Shown here piece after piece: positions 1-7,085 of a stretch of DNA of 14,473 nucleotides. The notes below the pieces were generated by a model. It saw only the letters and a program-made list of their open reading frames with translations. It searched no databases and had not been told where the DNA came from. The position numbers and the translations under genes are program-made. The stretch's first letter is position 1; the number at the start of each line of letters is the position of its first letter. Location: contig UQWP01000077.1 in assembly GCA_900544825.1 (NCBI GenBank), positions 1 through 14,473 of the forward strand. The letters are read 5' to 3'. Origin of the DNA: an uncultured Prevotella sp. GTDB lineage: Bacteria; Bacteroidota; Bacteroidia; Bacteroidales; Bacteroidaceae.

Positions 1-47
1 TGCGCCGATGGTACTGCAATGCAATGCGGGAGAGTAGGTAGCCGCCT
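1..47 (+). rRNA. rrf: 5S ribosomal RNA, 3' end (partial)
   Basis: The first bases match the 3' third of a bacterial 5S rRNA: the GCGCCGATGGTACTGC block, then GCGGGAGAGTAGG, and a terminal GCCGCC that would pair with the 5' end lying outside the window. The exact 3' end is uncertain by a few bases. A terminator follows closely, so this is the last gene of an rRNA operon running in from the left. Confidence 0.9.
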
Positions 48-62
48 TCTTTTATTTATTTT

Positions 63-96
63 AACCTCGATTATGTCCTGTAATCGAGGTTTTTTT
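63..96 (+). terminator. Rho-independent terminator of the rRNA operon
   Basis: An 11-bp perfect stem (AACCTCGATTA at 63-73 with TAATCGAGGTT at 81-91) encloses a 7-nt loop and runs into seven T residues (90-96). It lies about 16 nt past the 5S 3' end, as expected for the end of an rRNA transcript. Confidence 0.93.
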
Positions 97-121
97 GTTT
101 ATTCATCTTCTATTTAACATA

Positions 122-200
122 ATAAAGAGGCTCATATTTCACGTATTTTGGGCGAACTGTATGGGTTGCCTGCAAATACGAAAAATATGAGCCATAAAGA
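122..200. mobile_element. 65-bp palindromic MITE-like insertion with 7-bp direct repeats
   Basis: Bases 129-193 form a long palindrome. The left arm 129-148 starts GGCTCATATTT and pairs with the right arm 174-193, which ends AAATATGAGCC, with 18 of 20 positions paired (mismatches at 140/182 and 141/181). Inside, GGCGA at 151-155 can pair with TTGCC at 166-170. The palindrome is bordered exactly by the direct repeat ATAAAGA at 122-128 and 194-200. That is what a target-site duplication around a very small non-autonomous element would look like. No coding capacity is present and I cannot assign an IS family. Alternatively it is a REP-type hairpin, or the terminator of the minus-strand gene that ends at 254, with the direct repeat arising by chance in AT-rich DNA. 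Confidence 0.55.
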
Positions 201-253
201 AAATGCAACTATTTTGCTCTTTAGGTATAACTATATCCCTTTTGTCTTGGGTA

Positions 254-676
254 TTAATTCTCCTTGATGAATACCAATTTCTTAGGGATCTTAACCCATT
301 TGCGATTTCGCGCAATCTTGATGCTGCTTCCTTCTTTTTGCTGGAGCTCGTAAGTGCCATCCGAGAGTATAACTAGGTCAGCAACAAGATCTTCGCTTCC
401 ATAATCATTAATGATAGAGAGGTGAGCAACCTTGCCATCTACATTCGCATCAGTGATTAGCCATTTTCTGCTGTCCTGCCTATCTCCAAAGTAGCCAGGC
501 ATTTCTCCAAACACTTCCTGCCCCGGAACTTTGAGATTCTTGTGGTAGAAGTCGATGCTCATATAGACGTTCAACTCCTTGTTAGTCAGTTTACCTTTGA
601 ATAAAGTACTATCGTTTTGTGCCATACATACTATGCTGATAAGGCACAATAATGTTATTAAAAATCTTCTTTTCAT
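254..676 (-). CDS. Small exported protein of unknown function
   Basis: This gene encodes 140 residues. An upstream in-frame ATG would add 12 residues. I chose the start at 676 because MKRRFLITLLCLISIV is a normal Sec signal peptide (positive end, hydrophobic core, probable cleavage after the MAQ at about residues 18-20) and because the promoter -7 box lies inside the longer version. The position before the Cys does not fit a lipobox well, so a soluble periplasmic or secreted protein is more likely than a lipoprotein. The mature part of about 120 residues has short alternating hydrophobic/polar stretches that suggest beta strands. It includes a polar central patch GYFGDRQDSRKW and a basic segment near the C-terminus (KIARNRKWVKIPKK). 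I recognise no catalytic motif. It stands alone between the rRNA operon and the divergent glycogen synthase gene, so context gives no function. Confidence 0.8.
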   Translation of the reverse strand: MKRRFLITLLCLISIVCMAQNDSTLFKGKLTNKELNVYMSIDFYHKNLKVPGQEVFGEMPGYFGDRQDSRKWLITDANVDGKVAHLSIINDYGSEDLVADLVILSDGTYELQQKEGSSIKIARNRKWVKIPKKLVFIKEN

Positions 677-699
677 ATATAAAAATTCTATTAACTGCA

Positions 700-707
700 C
701 AAAGTTA
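700..707 (-). promoter_or_regulatory. Promoter -7 box for the small exported protein
   Basis: Read on the minus strand the bases are TAACTTTG, a full match to the Bacteroidetes TAnnTTTG -7 box. It lies 23 nt upstream of the ATG at 676, which implies a very short leader. No clear TTTG sits about 20 nt further upstream, so only the -7 element is supported. Confidence 0.6.
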
Positions 708-758
708 TTCATTTAAATCAAGAAAACATTATTTTTTTTATGATTTTAATGAGATATA

Positions 759-790
759 TTTGTTTTTTTGCAAATATTTACCTATCTTTG
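759..790 (+). promoter_or_regulatory. Bacteroidetes-type promoter of glycogen synthase
   Basis: TTTG at 759-762 and TATCTTTG at 783-790 match the Bacteroidetes -33 and -7 elements, with a 20-nt spacer inside the usual range. Transcription would start near 796, about 15 nt before the ATG at 812. This placement argues against an in-frame start at 740, which would lie upstream of the promoter. Confidence 0.8.
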
Positions 791-811
791 CGGTGTTTTA
801 TTGATATTTAT

Positions 812-2473
812 ATGGAAAAGAATAGATTATTTCCAGATTATATATTTGAGTCTAGCTGGGAAGTGTGTAACAAAGTTGGTGGTATCTACACTGTTTTGTC
901 GACACGAGCTCTGACTCTTACGGAAAAGTTACAGGACCGACTCATATTCATTGGTCCTGATTGTTGGGGAGAGAAGGTAAATCCTTATTTCTCTGAGGAT
1001 GATACGCTTTATGCGGAGTGGAAAACAGAAGCTCTTAAAGAGGGCTTGAATGTAAAGGTAGGTAGATGGAAAATCCCTGGTGAGCCTGTGGCTGTCTTGG
1101 TAGATTTCCAACCTTATTTTGAACAGAAAGACCAAATCTATGGCCAGCTTTGGAGTGACTATCAAGTGGATAGTCTTCATGCTTATGGTGATTATGATGA
1201 GGCATCTATGTTCTCTTATGCTGCTGCATTGGTTGTAGAAAGTTTCTATAAGCATGTAGTAGGCAAGGGCAAGAAGGTTATTTATCATGGAAATGAATGG
1301 ATGACCGGTCTTGGCGTGCTCTATGTGAATAAGCATTTGCCAGAAGTTGCCACTGTATTTACTACGCATGCTACTAGCATTGGTCGCAGTATTGCAGGTA
1401 ATAATAAGCCTCTCTATGACTATCTTTTTGCCTATAATGGCGATCAGATGGCACAGGAGCTCAATATGCAGAGCAAGCATTCAATTGAAAAGCAAACCGC
1501 AAAGTATGTTGATTGCTTTACCACAGTAAGTGATATTACAGCCAATGAGTGTAAGGAACTCTTAGATAAGCCTGTTGACTTTGTATTACCTAACGGATTT
1601 GATAATAGTTTTGTACCTAAAGCTTCAACATTCACCAAGAAACGTAAGGAAGCAAGAAAGCGTTTGCTCGATGTAGCCAATGCATTGATGGGTACCGACT
1701 TGGACGATGATACACTCATTGTTTCTACCAGTGGTCGATACGAGTTCCGCAACAAGGGCATTGATGTCTATATCGAGGCGATGAACCGTTTGCTTCGCGA
1801 TAGCAATTTGAAGAAGAATGTTTTGGCATTCATCGATGTGCCTGGTTGGGTTGGTGATCCACGTCAGGATCTTCTGGAGCGTTTGGAAAGTGGTAAGAAG
1901 TTTGATACCCCACTTGAAGTTCCTGAGATTACCCATTGGTTGCACAATATGAGTCATGACAATGTCTTGGGTATGTTGAAGTACTTCAATATGCATAATA
2001 ACAAGGAAGACAAGGTGAAGTTGATTTTCTTGCCTTGCTATTTGACAGGAGATGATGGTATCATCAACAAGAGTTATTATGATGTAGTTTTGGGTAATGA
2101 CCTCTGCATCTATCCTTCTTATTATGAGCCATGGGGTTATACTCCATTGGAGGCTGTTGCATTCAAAGTGCCATGTATCACTACCGACTTGGCTGGCTTT
2201 GGCCTTTGGGCGAACTCTGAGAAGGGAAGTTACAGCGAGATAGAGGATGGTGTGAAGGTAATCAAGCGTACAGACTACAATTACTCAGAGGTAGCTGATG
2301 CTATCAAGGATACTGTAGCCAAGTACTCTGGTATGACCAAGACTCAGGTGAACAAGTGCCGCAAGAATGCCGAGAAACTCTCTGAAAAGGCACTGTGGAA
2401 GCATTTCATCGAGTACTATTATGATGCCTATGACTTCGCATTGTGTAAGGCAGAGAATCGTATGAAGCAATAA
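812..2473 (+). CDS. Glycogen synthase, GT3 family
   Basis: This 553-residue glycosyltransferase extends alpha-1,4-glucan chains from a nucleotide sugar in the cytoplasm. Visible motifs fit the GT3 (eukaryote-like) glycogen synthases used by Bacteroidetes. They are ESSWEVCNKVGGIYTV near residues 13-28 (nucleotide-sugar loop KVGGIY), HGNEWMTGLGVLY around 160, TTHATSIGR with His186 and Arg192, and a C-terminal YYEPWGYTPLEA with Glu439 and Glu447, then CITTDLAGFG. The EPWGYTPLE block is the donor-binding and catalytic region of retaining GT-B enzymes. The start at 812 is preferred over the ATG at 740 because the promoter overlaps the longer version. The alpha-glucan phosphorylase gene follows 75 nt downstream on the same strand with no terminator seen between, so the two probably form a storage-glucan operon. 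Whether the donor is UDP- or ADP-glucose cannot be read from the sequence. Confidence 0.93.
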   Translation: MEKNRLFPDYIFESSWEVCNKVGGIYTVLSTRALTLTEKLQDRLIFIGPDCWGEKVNPYFSEDDTLYAEWKTEALKEGLNVKVGRWKIPGEPVAVLVDFQPYFEQKDQIYGQLWSDYQVDSLHAYGDYDEASMFSYAAALVVESFYKHVVGKGKKVIYHGNEWMTGLGVLYVNKHLPEVATVFTTHATSIGRSIAGNNKPLYDYLFAYNGDQMAQELNMQSKHSIEKQTAKYVDCFTTVSDITANECKELLDKPVDFVLPNGFDNSFVPKASTFTKKRKEARKRLLDVANALMGTDLDDDTLIVSTSGRYEFRNKGIDVYIEAMNRLLRDSNLKKNVLAFIDVPGWVGDPRQDLLERLESGKKFDTPLEVPEITHWLHNMSHDNVLGMLKYFNMHNNKEDKVKLIFLPCYLTGDDGIINKSYYDVVLGNDLCIYPSYYEPWGYTPLEAVAFKVPCITTDLAGFGLWANSEKGSYSEIEDGVKVIKRTDYNYSEVADAIKDTVAKYSGMTKTQVNKCRKNAEKLSEKALWKHFIEYYYDAYDFALCKAENRMKQ

Positions 2474-2548
2474 GAACTCTCTCTTAATAGTGAGAAATCA
2501 CGATATATTTAATGAGATAATAAATAGTTTAATATAAATCGAAACACA

Positions 2549-5107
2549 ATGAAAATTAAAGCAGACTATGCTAATGCTCCTCAATGGAAGGAGACTACAA
2601 TTAAGTCTAGCCTTCCTAAGGAGTTGAAGTGCTTGGACGAGATCGCTCACAATATGTGGTGGGCATGGAACTATGAGGGTCGTGACTTGTTCAAGAGTCT
2701 TGATCCTGATTTGTACGAGAAGTGCAATGCTAACCCAGTATTGCTCTTGGAGCGTTTGAGCTACGACCGCAAGGAAGCTATTGTTAAGGATAAGGAGACA
2801 ATGGCTAAGGTTAAGAACGTCTATAAGATGTTCCGCAAGTACATGGATGTGAAGCCTGATGCTAAGCGCCCATCTGTAGCTTACTTCTGTATGGAGTATG
2901 GTATCAATCAGGTGGTTAAAATCTACTCTGGTGGTCTCGGTATGCTTGCTGGTGACTATATGAAGGAGGCTTCTGATAGCAACGTAGATATGTGTGGCGT
3001 TGGTTTCCTCTACAGATATGGTTATTTCAAGCAGTCTTTGAGCATGGATGGTCAGCAGATTGCCAATTATGATGCTCAGAACTTCAATTCTCTCCCTTTG
3101 GAGCGTGTTCTGGATGAGAATGGCAACCCTGTTGTCATCGATGTACCTTATATGAACTATCAGGTTCACGCTTATGTATGGCAGATGAATGTTGGTCGTA
3201 TCAAGTTGTATCTCCTGGATACAGATAATGATATGAACTCAGAGTTCGACCGTCCAATCACTCACTCACTCTATGGTGGTGACTGGGAGAATCGCTTGAA
3301 GCAGGAAATCCTGCTGGGTATCGGCGGTATCTTGACTTTGAAGAAACTTGGCATCAAGAAAGATATTTATCACTGCAACGAGGGTCATGCTGCTCTCTGC
3401 AACCTGCAGCGTCTCTGCGATTACATCGAGGAGGATGGTTTGAACTTCAACCAGGCTCTTGAGTTGGTTCGCGCTTCTTCTCTCTATACAGTTCATACTC
3501 CAGTCCCTGCTGGTCACGACTATTTCGACGAGGCTCTCTTCGGCAAGTATATGGGTGGCTATCCACAGCGCCTTGGCATCTCTTGGGATGAGTTCATCGG
3601 TATGGGTCGTGAGAATGCAGACGATCACAACGAGCGTTTCTGCCTCTCTACTTTCGCTTGCAACACTTGCCAGGAGGTTAACGGTGTAAGTAAGCTCCAC
3701 GGTTGGGTAAGCCAGCAGATGTTCTCTAACATCTGGAAGGGTTACTTCCCAGAGGAGAACCACGTAGGTTATGTAACCAACGGTGTTCACTTCCCAACTT
3801 GGACAGCAACAGAGTGGCGTAAGCTCTATGATACATATTTCGACAAGAACTTCATGAACGATCAGAGCAACGAGGAAATCTGGCATGCTATCTACAATGT
3901 TTCAGATGCAGAAATCTGGAATACTCGTATGACATTGAAGAAGAAGCTCGTAGCTTATATCCGTGAGAAGTTCACACAGACATGGTTGAAGAACCAGGGT
4001 GATCCTGCTCGTGTAGTATCTTTGCTCGAGCGTATCAATCCTAACGCTCTGATGATCGGTTTCTGCCGTCGTTTCGCTACTTACAAGCGTGCTCACTTGC
4101 TCTTCACTGACTTGGAGCGCTTGTCTAAGATTGTTAACGATCCTGAGCACCCAGTATTGTTCTTCTTCTCAGGTAAGGCTCACCCTGCAGATGGTGCAGG
4201 TCAGGGCTTGATCAAGAAGATCTTCGAGATCAGCCAGCGTCCTGAGTTCCTCGGTAAGATTATCTTCCTCGAGGACTACGATATGACATTGGCTCGTCGC
4301 CTTGTTTCAGGTGTTGATATCTGGATGAATACTCCTACACGTCCATTGGAGGCTTCTGGTACATCTGGCGAGAAGGCTGAAATGAATGGTGTAGTCAACC
4401 TCTCTGTACTTGATGGTTGGTGGGTAGAAGGTTACCGCGAGGGTGCTGGTTGGGCTCTTCCTGAGAAGCGTACATACCAGAACCAGGGTTACCAGGATCA
4501 GCTCGATGCTGCTACTATCTACAACCTCTTGGAGAACGACATCATCCCAATGTACTACAACAAGAACAAGGAAGGCTTCAGCAAGGAGTGGATCCAGGTA
4601 GTAAAGAACTCTATCGCTACTATCGCTCCTCACTATACAATGAAGCGTCAGTTGGATGACTACTATGATAAGTTCTACAACAAGGAGGCTGCCCGCTTCA
4701 AGAAGTTGAGCGCTAACGACAATGCTTTGGCTAAGGAGATTGCTCTCTGGAAGGAAAGCGTTGCTGAGCGTTGGGATGGTATCCACGTAGTATCTAAGGA
4801 TGACAGCGAGTTGATGGCTGCTGAGACAGGTCAGAAGATCAAGGTTCAGTATGTTATCGATGAGCAGGGCTTGAATGATGCAGTAGGTTTGGAGCTTGTT
4901 GTATTGAAGGAGCAGCCAGAGGATGGCAAGCAGATTTATGCTGTTTATCCATTCAAGATGGTTGGTCATGAGGGTAACAACTTCACATTCGAGGCTGAGA
5001 TTGAGCCAATCAATGCTGGTTCATTCAAGACTGGTGTTCGTATGTATCCTAAGAATGAGAAGTTGCCACATCGTCAGGACTTCTGCTACGTTAAGTGGTT
5101 GGACTAA
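2549..5107 (+). CDS. glgP: Alpha-glucan (glycogen/maltodextrin) phosphorylase, GT35 short form
   Basis: This 852-residue PLP enzyme releases glucose-1-phosphate from alpha-1,4-glucan ends using phosphate. The N-terminal domain (about residues 28-115, CLDEIAHNMWWAWNYEGRDLF) is the DUF3417 extension found in short-form (TIGR02094-type) phosphorylases. The catalytic core follows: YSGGLGMLAGDYMKEASD from Tyr126, HCNEGHAALCNLQRL, HTPVPAGHDYF, YVTNGVHFPTW, RRFATYKRAHLLF, FFSGKAHPADG (Gly542-Lys543), and the cofactor motif EASGTSGEKAEMNG, in which Lys609 is the expected Schiff-base lysine. About 130 C-terminal residues form an additional domain. No separate promoter is convincing in the 75-nt gap after glycogen synthase, although TATATTTA near 2502 is a weak -7 candidate. 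Lysine is almost always AAG and Gly/Ala/Arg favour GGT/GCT/CGT, which suggests high expression. A terminator follows at once. With the synthase this gives both halves of glycogen turnover. Confidence 0.95.
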   Translation: MKIKADYANAPQWKETTIKSSLPKELKCLDEIAHNMWWAWNYEGRDLFKSLDPDLYEKCNANPVLLLERLSYDRKEAIVKDKETMAKVKNVYKMFRKYMDVKPDAKRPSVAYFCMEYGINQVVKIYSGGLGMLAGDYMKEASDSNVDMCGVGFLYRYGYFKQSLSMDGQQIANYDAQNFNSLPLERVLDENGNPVVIDVPYMNYQVHAYVWQMNVGRIKLYLLDTDNDMNSEFDRPITHSLYGGDWENRLKQEILLGIGGILTLKKLGIKKDIYHCNEGHAALCNLQRLCDYIEEDGLNFNQALELVRASSLYTVHTPVPAGHDYFDEALFGKYMGGYPQRLGISWDEFIGMGRENADDHNERFCLSTFACNTCQEVNGVSKLHGWVSQQMFSNIWKGYFPEENHVGYVTNGVHFPTWTATEWRKLYDTYFDKNFMNDQSNEEIWHAIYNVSDAEIWNTRMTLKKKLVAYIREKFTQTWLKNQGDPARVVSLLERINPNALMIGFCRRFATYKRAHLLFTDLERLSKIVNDPEHPVLFFFSGKAHPADGAGQGLIKKIFEISQRPEFLGKIIFLEDYDMTLARRLVSGVDIWMNTPTRPLEASGTSGEKAEMNGVVNLSVLDGWWVEGYREGAGWALPEKRTYQNQGYQDQLDAATIYNLLENDIIPMYYNKNKEGFSKEWIQVVKNSIATIAPHYTMKRQLDDYYDKFYNKEAARFKKLSANDNALAKEIALWKESVAERWDGIHVVSKDDSELMAAETGQKIKVQYVIDEQGLNDAVGLELVVLKEQPEDGKQIYAVYPFKMVGHEGNNFTFEAEIEPINAGSFKTGVRMYPKNEKLPHRQDFCYVKWLD

Positions 5108-5148
5108 TAGGATAGCGGATTTCTATTCGCATCATATAAATATAATGA

Positions 5149-5184
5149 ATCCTGCATCTCGCATAGAGGTGCAGGATTTTTTTT
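5149..5184 (+). terminator. Rho-independent terminator of the glycogen genes
   Basis: A 12-bp stem (ATCCTGCATCTC at 5149-5160 with GAGGTGCAGGAT at 5166-5177, one G-T wobble) has a 5-nt loop and an eight-T run (5177-5184). It lies 41 nt beyond the phosphorylase stop codon. Confidence 0.93.
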
Positions 5185-5228
5185 GTTTCTTTTCTCTAAG
5201 TAGAAAGAAAATCGAGTATTCTTTGTAA

Positions 5229-5284
5229 TCTGGAAATGAAGAAGGTTCTGAAAATGGAAGAAGAATCTGAAAATGAATATAAGA
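5229..5284 (+). repeat. Three imperfect tandem units of about 18-19 nt
   Basis: The pattern TCTGRAAATGRAGAAG-like recurs three times between two terminators: TCTGGAAATGAAGAAGGT at 5229-5246, TCTGAAAATGGAAGAAGAA at 5247-5265 and TCTGAAAATGAATATAAG from 5266. It could be a small slippage-derived repeat. A Glu/Lys-rich reading frame starts at 5236 but runs through the next terminator and antisense to prs, so I do not call a gene. Confidence 0.4.
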
Positions 5285-5330
5285 AAAAGGAGCCTTCCCG
5301 CTCAAGAAGAGTAGGGAAGGCTCCTTTTTT
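5284..5330. terminator. Bidirectional terminator between glgP and prs
   Basis: An 11-bp perfect stem (GGAGCCTTCCC at 5289-5299 with GGGAAGGCTCC at 5314-5324) is flanked by five As before it and six Ts after it, so it can act in both directions. Its main job is likely to end the minus-strand prs transcript, whose stop codon is 26 nt away. It also backs up the phosphorylase terminator on the plus strand. Confidence 0.9.
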
Positions 5331-5355
5331 GTTATATATAATAATGTGGGAATTA

Positions 5356-6294
5356 TTATACGAGATACTGAGAAGAAATACTCTCGTTGTCCTCTACGCG
5401 GCGGATAGTCTCGGCAAACATATCAGCGATAGTGAGCTGCTTAACCTTGTCGCAACGCTTGGTGTAAGGGATTGAATCAGTGAAAACGATCTCCTCGAGA
5501 GCTGAATTCTGTACGCGTTCCGAAGCAGGACCACTCATTACACAGTGAGAAGCACAAGCGCGAACAGTCTTGGCACCAGCCTGCTTCATAATATCAGCAG
5601 CCTTTGTGATAGTACCTGCGGTATCAACCATATCGTCGATGATGACAACGTTCTTGTCCTTTACATCACCAATGATCTGCATGCTGGCAACTACATTTGC
5701 ACGAGCACGAGTCTTATTGCAAAGTACGAGAGGGCAACCGAAGTACTTGGCATAAGTGTTGGCACGCTTAGAACCGCCTACGTCTGGAGAAGCAATTACC
5801 ATATCCTCGAGGTGCAAGCTCTGCAGGTATGGCAAGATAACGCCAGAAGCATAGAGGTGATCTACTGGAACATCGAAGAAGCCCTGAATCTGGTCTGCAT
5901 GGAGGTCCATGGTGATGAGGCGGTCGATTCCGGCAACGCTAAGCAAGTCGGCAACCAATTTAGCACCGATGCTGACACGTGGCTTGTCCTTACGATCCTG
6001 ACGAGCCCAACCGAAGTAAGGCACAACAGCGATGATGTGGCGAGCAGATGCACGCTTGGCAGCATCGATCATCAAAAGTAACTCCATCAAGTTGTCTGAA
6101 TTAGGGAAGGTGCTCTGCACGAGGAATACGTCGCGACCGCGGATAGATTCCTCGAAAGAAACGCCAAACTCACCATCAGAGAACTTGGTTACTACCAAAT
6201 TACCCAGTGGGCAACCTAAACTAGCGCAGATTTTCTCTGCAAGGTATCTCGAGTTAGTACCTGAGAATACCAAATAAGAGTTCTTGTCACTCAT
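5356..6294 (-). CDS. prs: Ribose-phosphate pyrophosphokinase (PRPP synthetase)
   Basis: This 312-residue class I enzyme transfers pyrophosphate from ATP to ribose-5-phosphate. The product, PRPP, is the precursor for purines, pyrimidines, NAD, His and Trp. The length is typical for the family. Visible hallmarks are the ATP-binding segment around WARQDRKDKPR (residues 96-106), the histidine loop DLHADQIQGFF with His131, the flexible catalytic loop with Lys194 and Arg196 (NKTRAR), and the PRPP-binding loop DDMVDTAGT at 220-228. The start ATG at 6294 is preceded by AAAGGAA, an unusually clear purine-rich ribosome site for this group. The ThiE/TenI-like gene lies 75 nt upstream on the same strand. 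I see no TAnnTTTG box in that gap and no terminator, so the two may be co-transcribed, though an unrecognised promoter is possible. Confidence 0.97.
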   Translation of the reverse strand: MSDKNSYLVFSGTNSRYLAEKICASLGCPLGNLVVTKFSDGEFGVSFEESIRGRDVFLVQSTFPNSDNLMELLLMIDAAKRASARHIIAVVPYFGWARQDRKDKPRVSIGAKLVADLLSVAGIDRLITMDLHADQIQGFFDVPVDHLYASGVILPYLQSLHLEDMVIASPDVGGSKRANTYAKYFGCPLVLCNKTRARANVVASMQIIGDVKDKNVVIIDDMVDTAGTITKAADIMKQAGAKTVRACASHCVMSGPASERVQNSALEEIVFTDSIPYTKRCDKVKQLTIADMFAETIRRVEDNESISSQYLV

Positions 6295-6369
6295 TTCCTT
6301 TAGTGTTTACGTGTATTAATAGTTATGTATTATTCTAGATGATATATATGAATCATTGCGAATTGGTTT

Positions 6370-6978
6370 TTAGCTGATAGCTTTTCTCAGTCTTTCGAAA
6401 TGCTGAATCAGCTCCTTGAAGTCTGTCTCATTATGGATATCAAAGCGGTTCCAGATGTCGCCGCAGATCACCACGCCTCCAAATCCCAGGTCTTTGGCCA
6501 TTTTGAGATTTTCTAGGCTCATGCCTCCCAGGGCATATACCTTTTTGTCTATGAGACCAGCCTTTGCTGCCATCTCTAACTGTTGTGTAGAGAATGAGGA
6601 TTTCTCGTCCTTGAATTCGATGCAGTCGAATATGTTTTTTAGAAAAACATAGTTTGACTTCTTCTTCATCTCCTTCAGCATTGACAGGTCAGTACAGGTG
6701 CGGCTGTATTTGCCCTTGTAGCCATCAGGGACAGGAGCAAGAGGATCATCGATGTGTATTCCCGCCAAGTCGTATTCCTGCTTGAGGTAATAATGGTCGT
6801 GAACCGTAACCTTGCGTCGGTAGTCTTCTGGCAATAAAGTGAGCAAGCGCTCAGAGTATATGGGCGATGAACCTGGCTTGAAGAGATGCAGGTTGTCCAT
6901 CCCCTCGTCGAACAACGAGGTGAGTATTTTATCTTCCTCCACAAAGAATGTGGACTTGGTCATTATTGCTAATTTCAT
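6370..6978 (-). CDS. ThiE/TenI-family protein (thiamine phosphate synthase-like)
   Basis: This 202-residue protein probably folds as a TIM barrel of the thiamine phosphate synthase/TenI superfamily. Supporting segments are AGIHIDDPLAP at about residues 72-82 (the family's GVHLGQ-type strand), KVYALGGMSLENLKMAKDLGFGGVVICGDIW at about 146-176 (the phosphate-binding glycines near the C-terminus), and the overall length. The ThiE loop GLGPVFPT, which contacts the pyrimidine and pyrophosphate, is not recognisable here: the equivalent stretch reads FLKNIFDC. The protein may therefore be TenI-like or have another substrate, and I give no gene symbol. A TTG two codons upstream (6984) is in frame, but the ATG at 6978 is the natural start. 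No other thiamine genes are nearby. It is the first gene of a possible two-gene unit with prs and diverges from nspC. Confidence 0.72.
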   Translation of the reverse strand: MKLAIMTKSTFFVEEDKILTSLFDEGMDNLHLFKPGSSPIYSERLLTLLPEDYRRKVTVHDHYYLKQEYDLAGIHIDDPLAPVPDGYKGKYSRTCTDLSMLKEMKKKSNYVFLKNIFDCIEFKDEKSSFSTQQLEMAAKAGLIDKKVYALGGMSLENLKMAKDLGFGGVVICGDIWNRFDIHNETDFKELIQHFERLRKAIS

Positions 6979-7000
6979 TGTCAAAATGCATTTTATACTG

Positions 7001-7032
7001 CAAAAGTATTAAAAATTTCGCAATCCTGCAAT
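7001..7032 (-). promoter_or_regulatory. Promoter for the ThiE/TenI-like gene
   Basis: On the minus strand 7008-7001 reads TACTTTTG, a full TAnnTTTG -7 match. It is preceded, after a 20-nt spacer, by ATTG (7032-7029), a three-of-four match to the -33 TTTG. The -7 box is 22 nt before the ATG at 6978. Confidence 0.6.
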
Positions 7033-7050
7033 TATATCGGGATAAAAAGC

Positions 7051-7058
7051 TATCTTTG
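7051..7058 (+). promoter_or_regulatory. Promoter -7 box of nspC
   Basis: TATCTTTG is a full match to the Bacteroidetes -7 consensus. It lies 27 nt before the nspC ATG at 7086 and back to back with the minus-strand promoter, so the two genes share one divergent control region. No good -33 TTTG is visible at the right spacing. Confidence 0.6.
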
Positions 7059-7085
7059 CACCATAAAATTAATATTTATCAAGAA

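Noticed and set aside
139..360. Minus-strand reading frame of 73 residues overlapping the end of the exported-protein gene
   Set aside because: It overlaps a better-supported gene in another frame on the same strand, crosses the palindromic element and has no start signal or recognisable protein character.
740..811. Extended start of glycogen synthase (24 extra residues)
   Set aside because: The promoter (759-790) lies inside the extension and the conserved N-terminus begins with MEKNRLF at 812.
929..1480. 183-residue antisense frame within glycogen synthase
   Set aside because: It is an antisense shadow of a strongly conserved gene, with no promoter and low-complexity Ile/Leu-rich composition.
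2498..3169. 223-residue antisense frame within glgP
   Set aside because: Strong codon bias of glgP removes stops on the opposite strand; the same applies to the antisense frames at 3266-3886, 3902-4150 and 4307-4969.
5236..5475. Glu/Lys-rich 79-residue frame on the plus strand
   Set aside because: It passes straight through a strong terminator and continues antisense into the conserved C-terminus of prs; no promoter box matches upstream.
5545..6081. 178-residue plus-strand frame opposite prs
   Set aside because: It is a shadow of prs, which has all its catalytic motifs on the minus strand.
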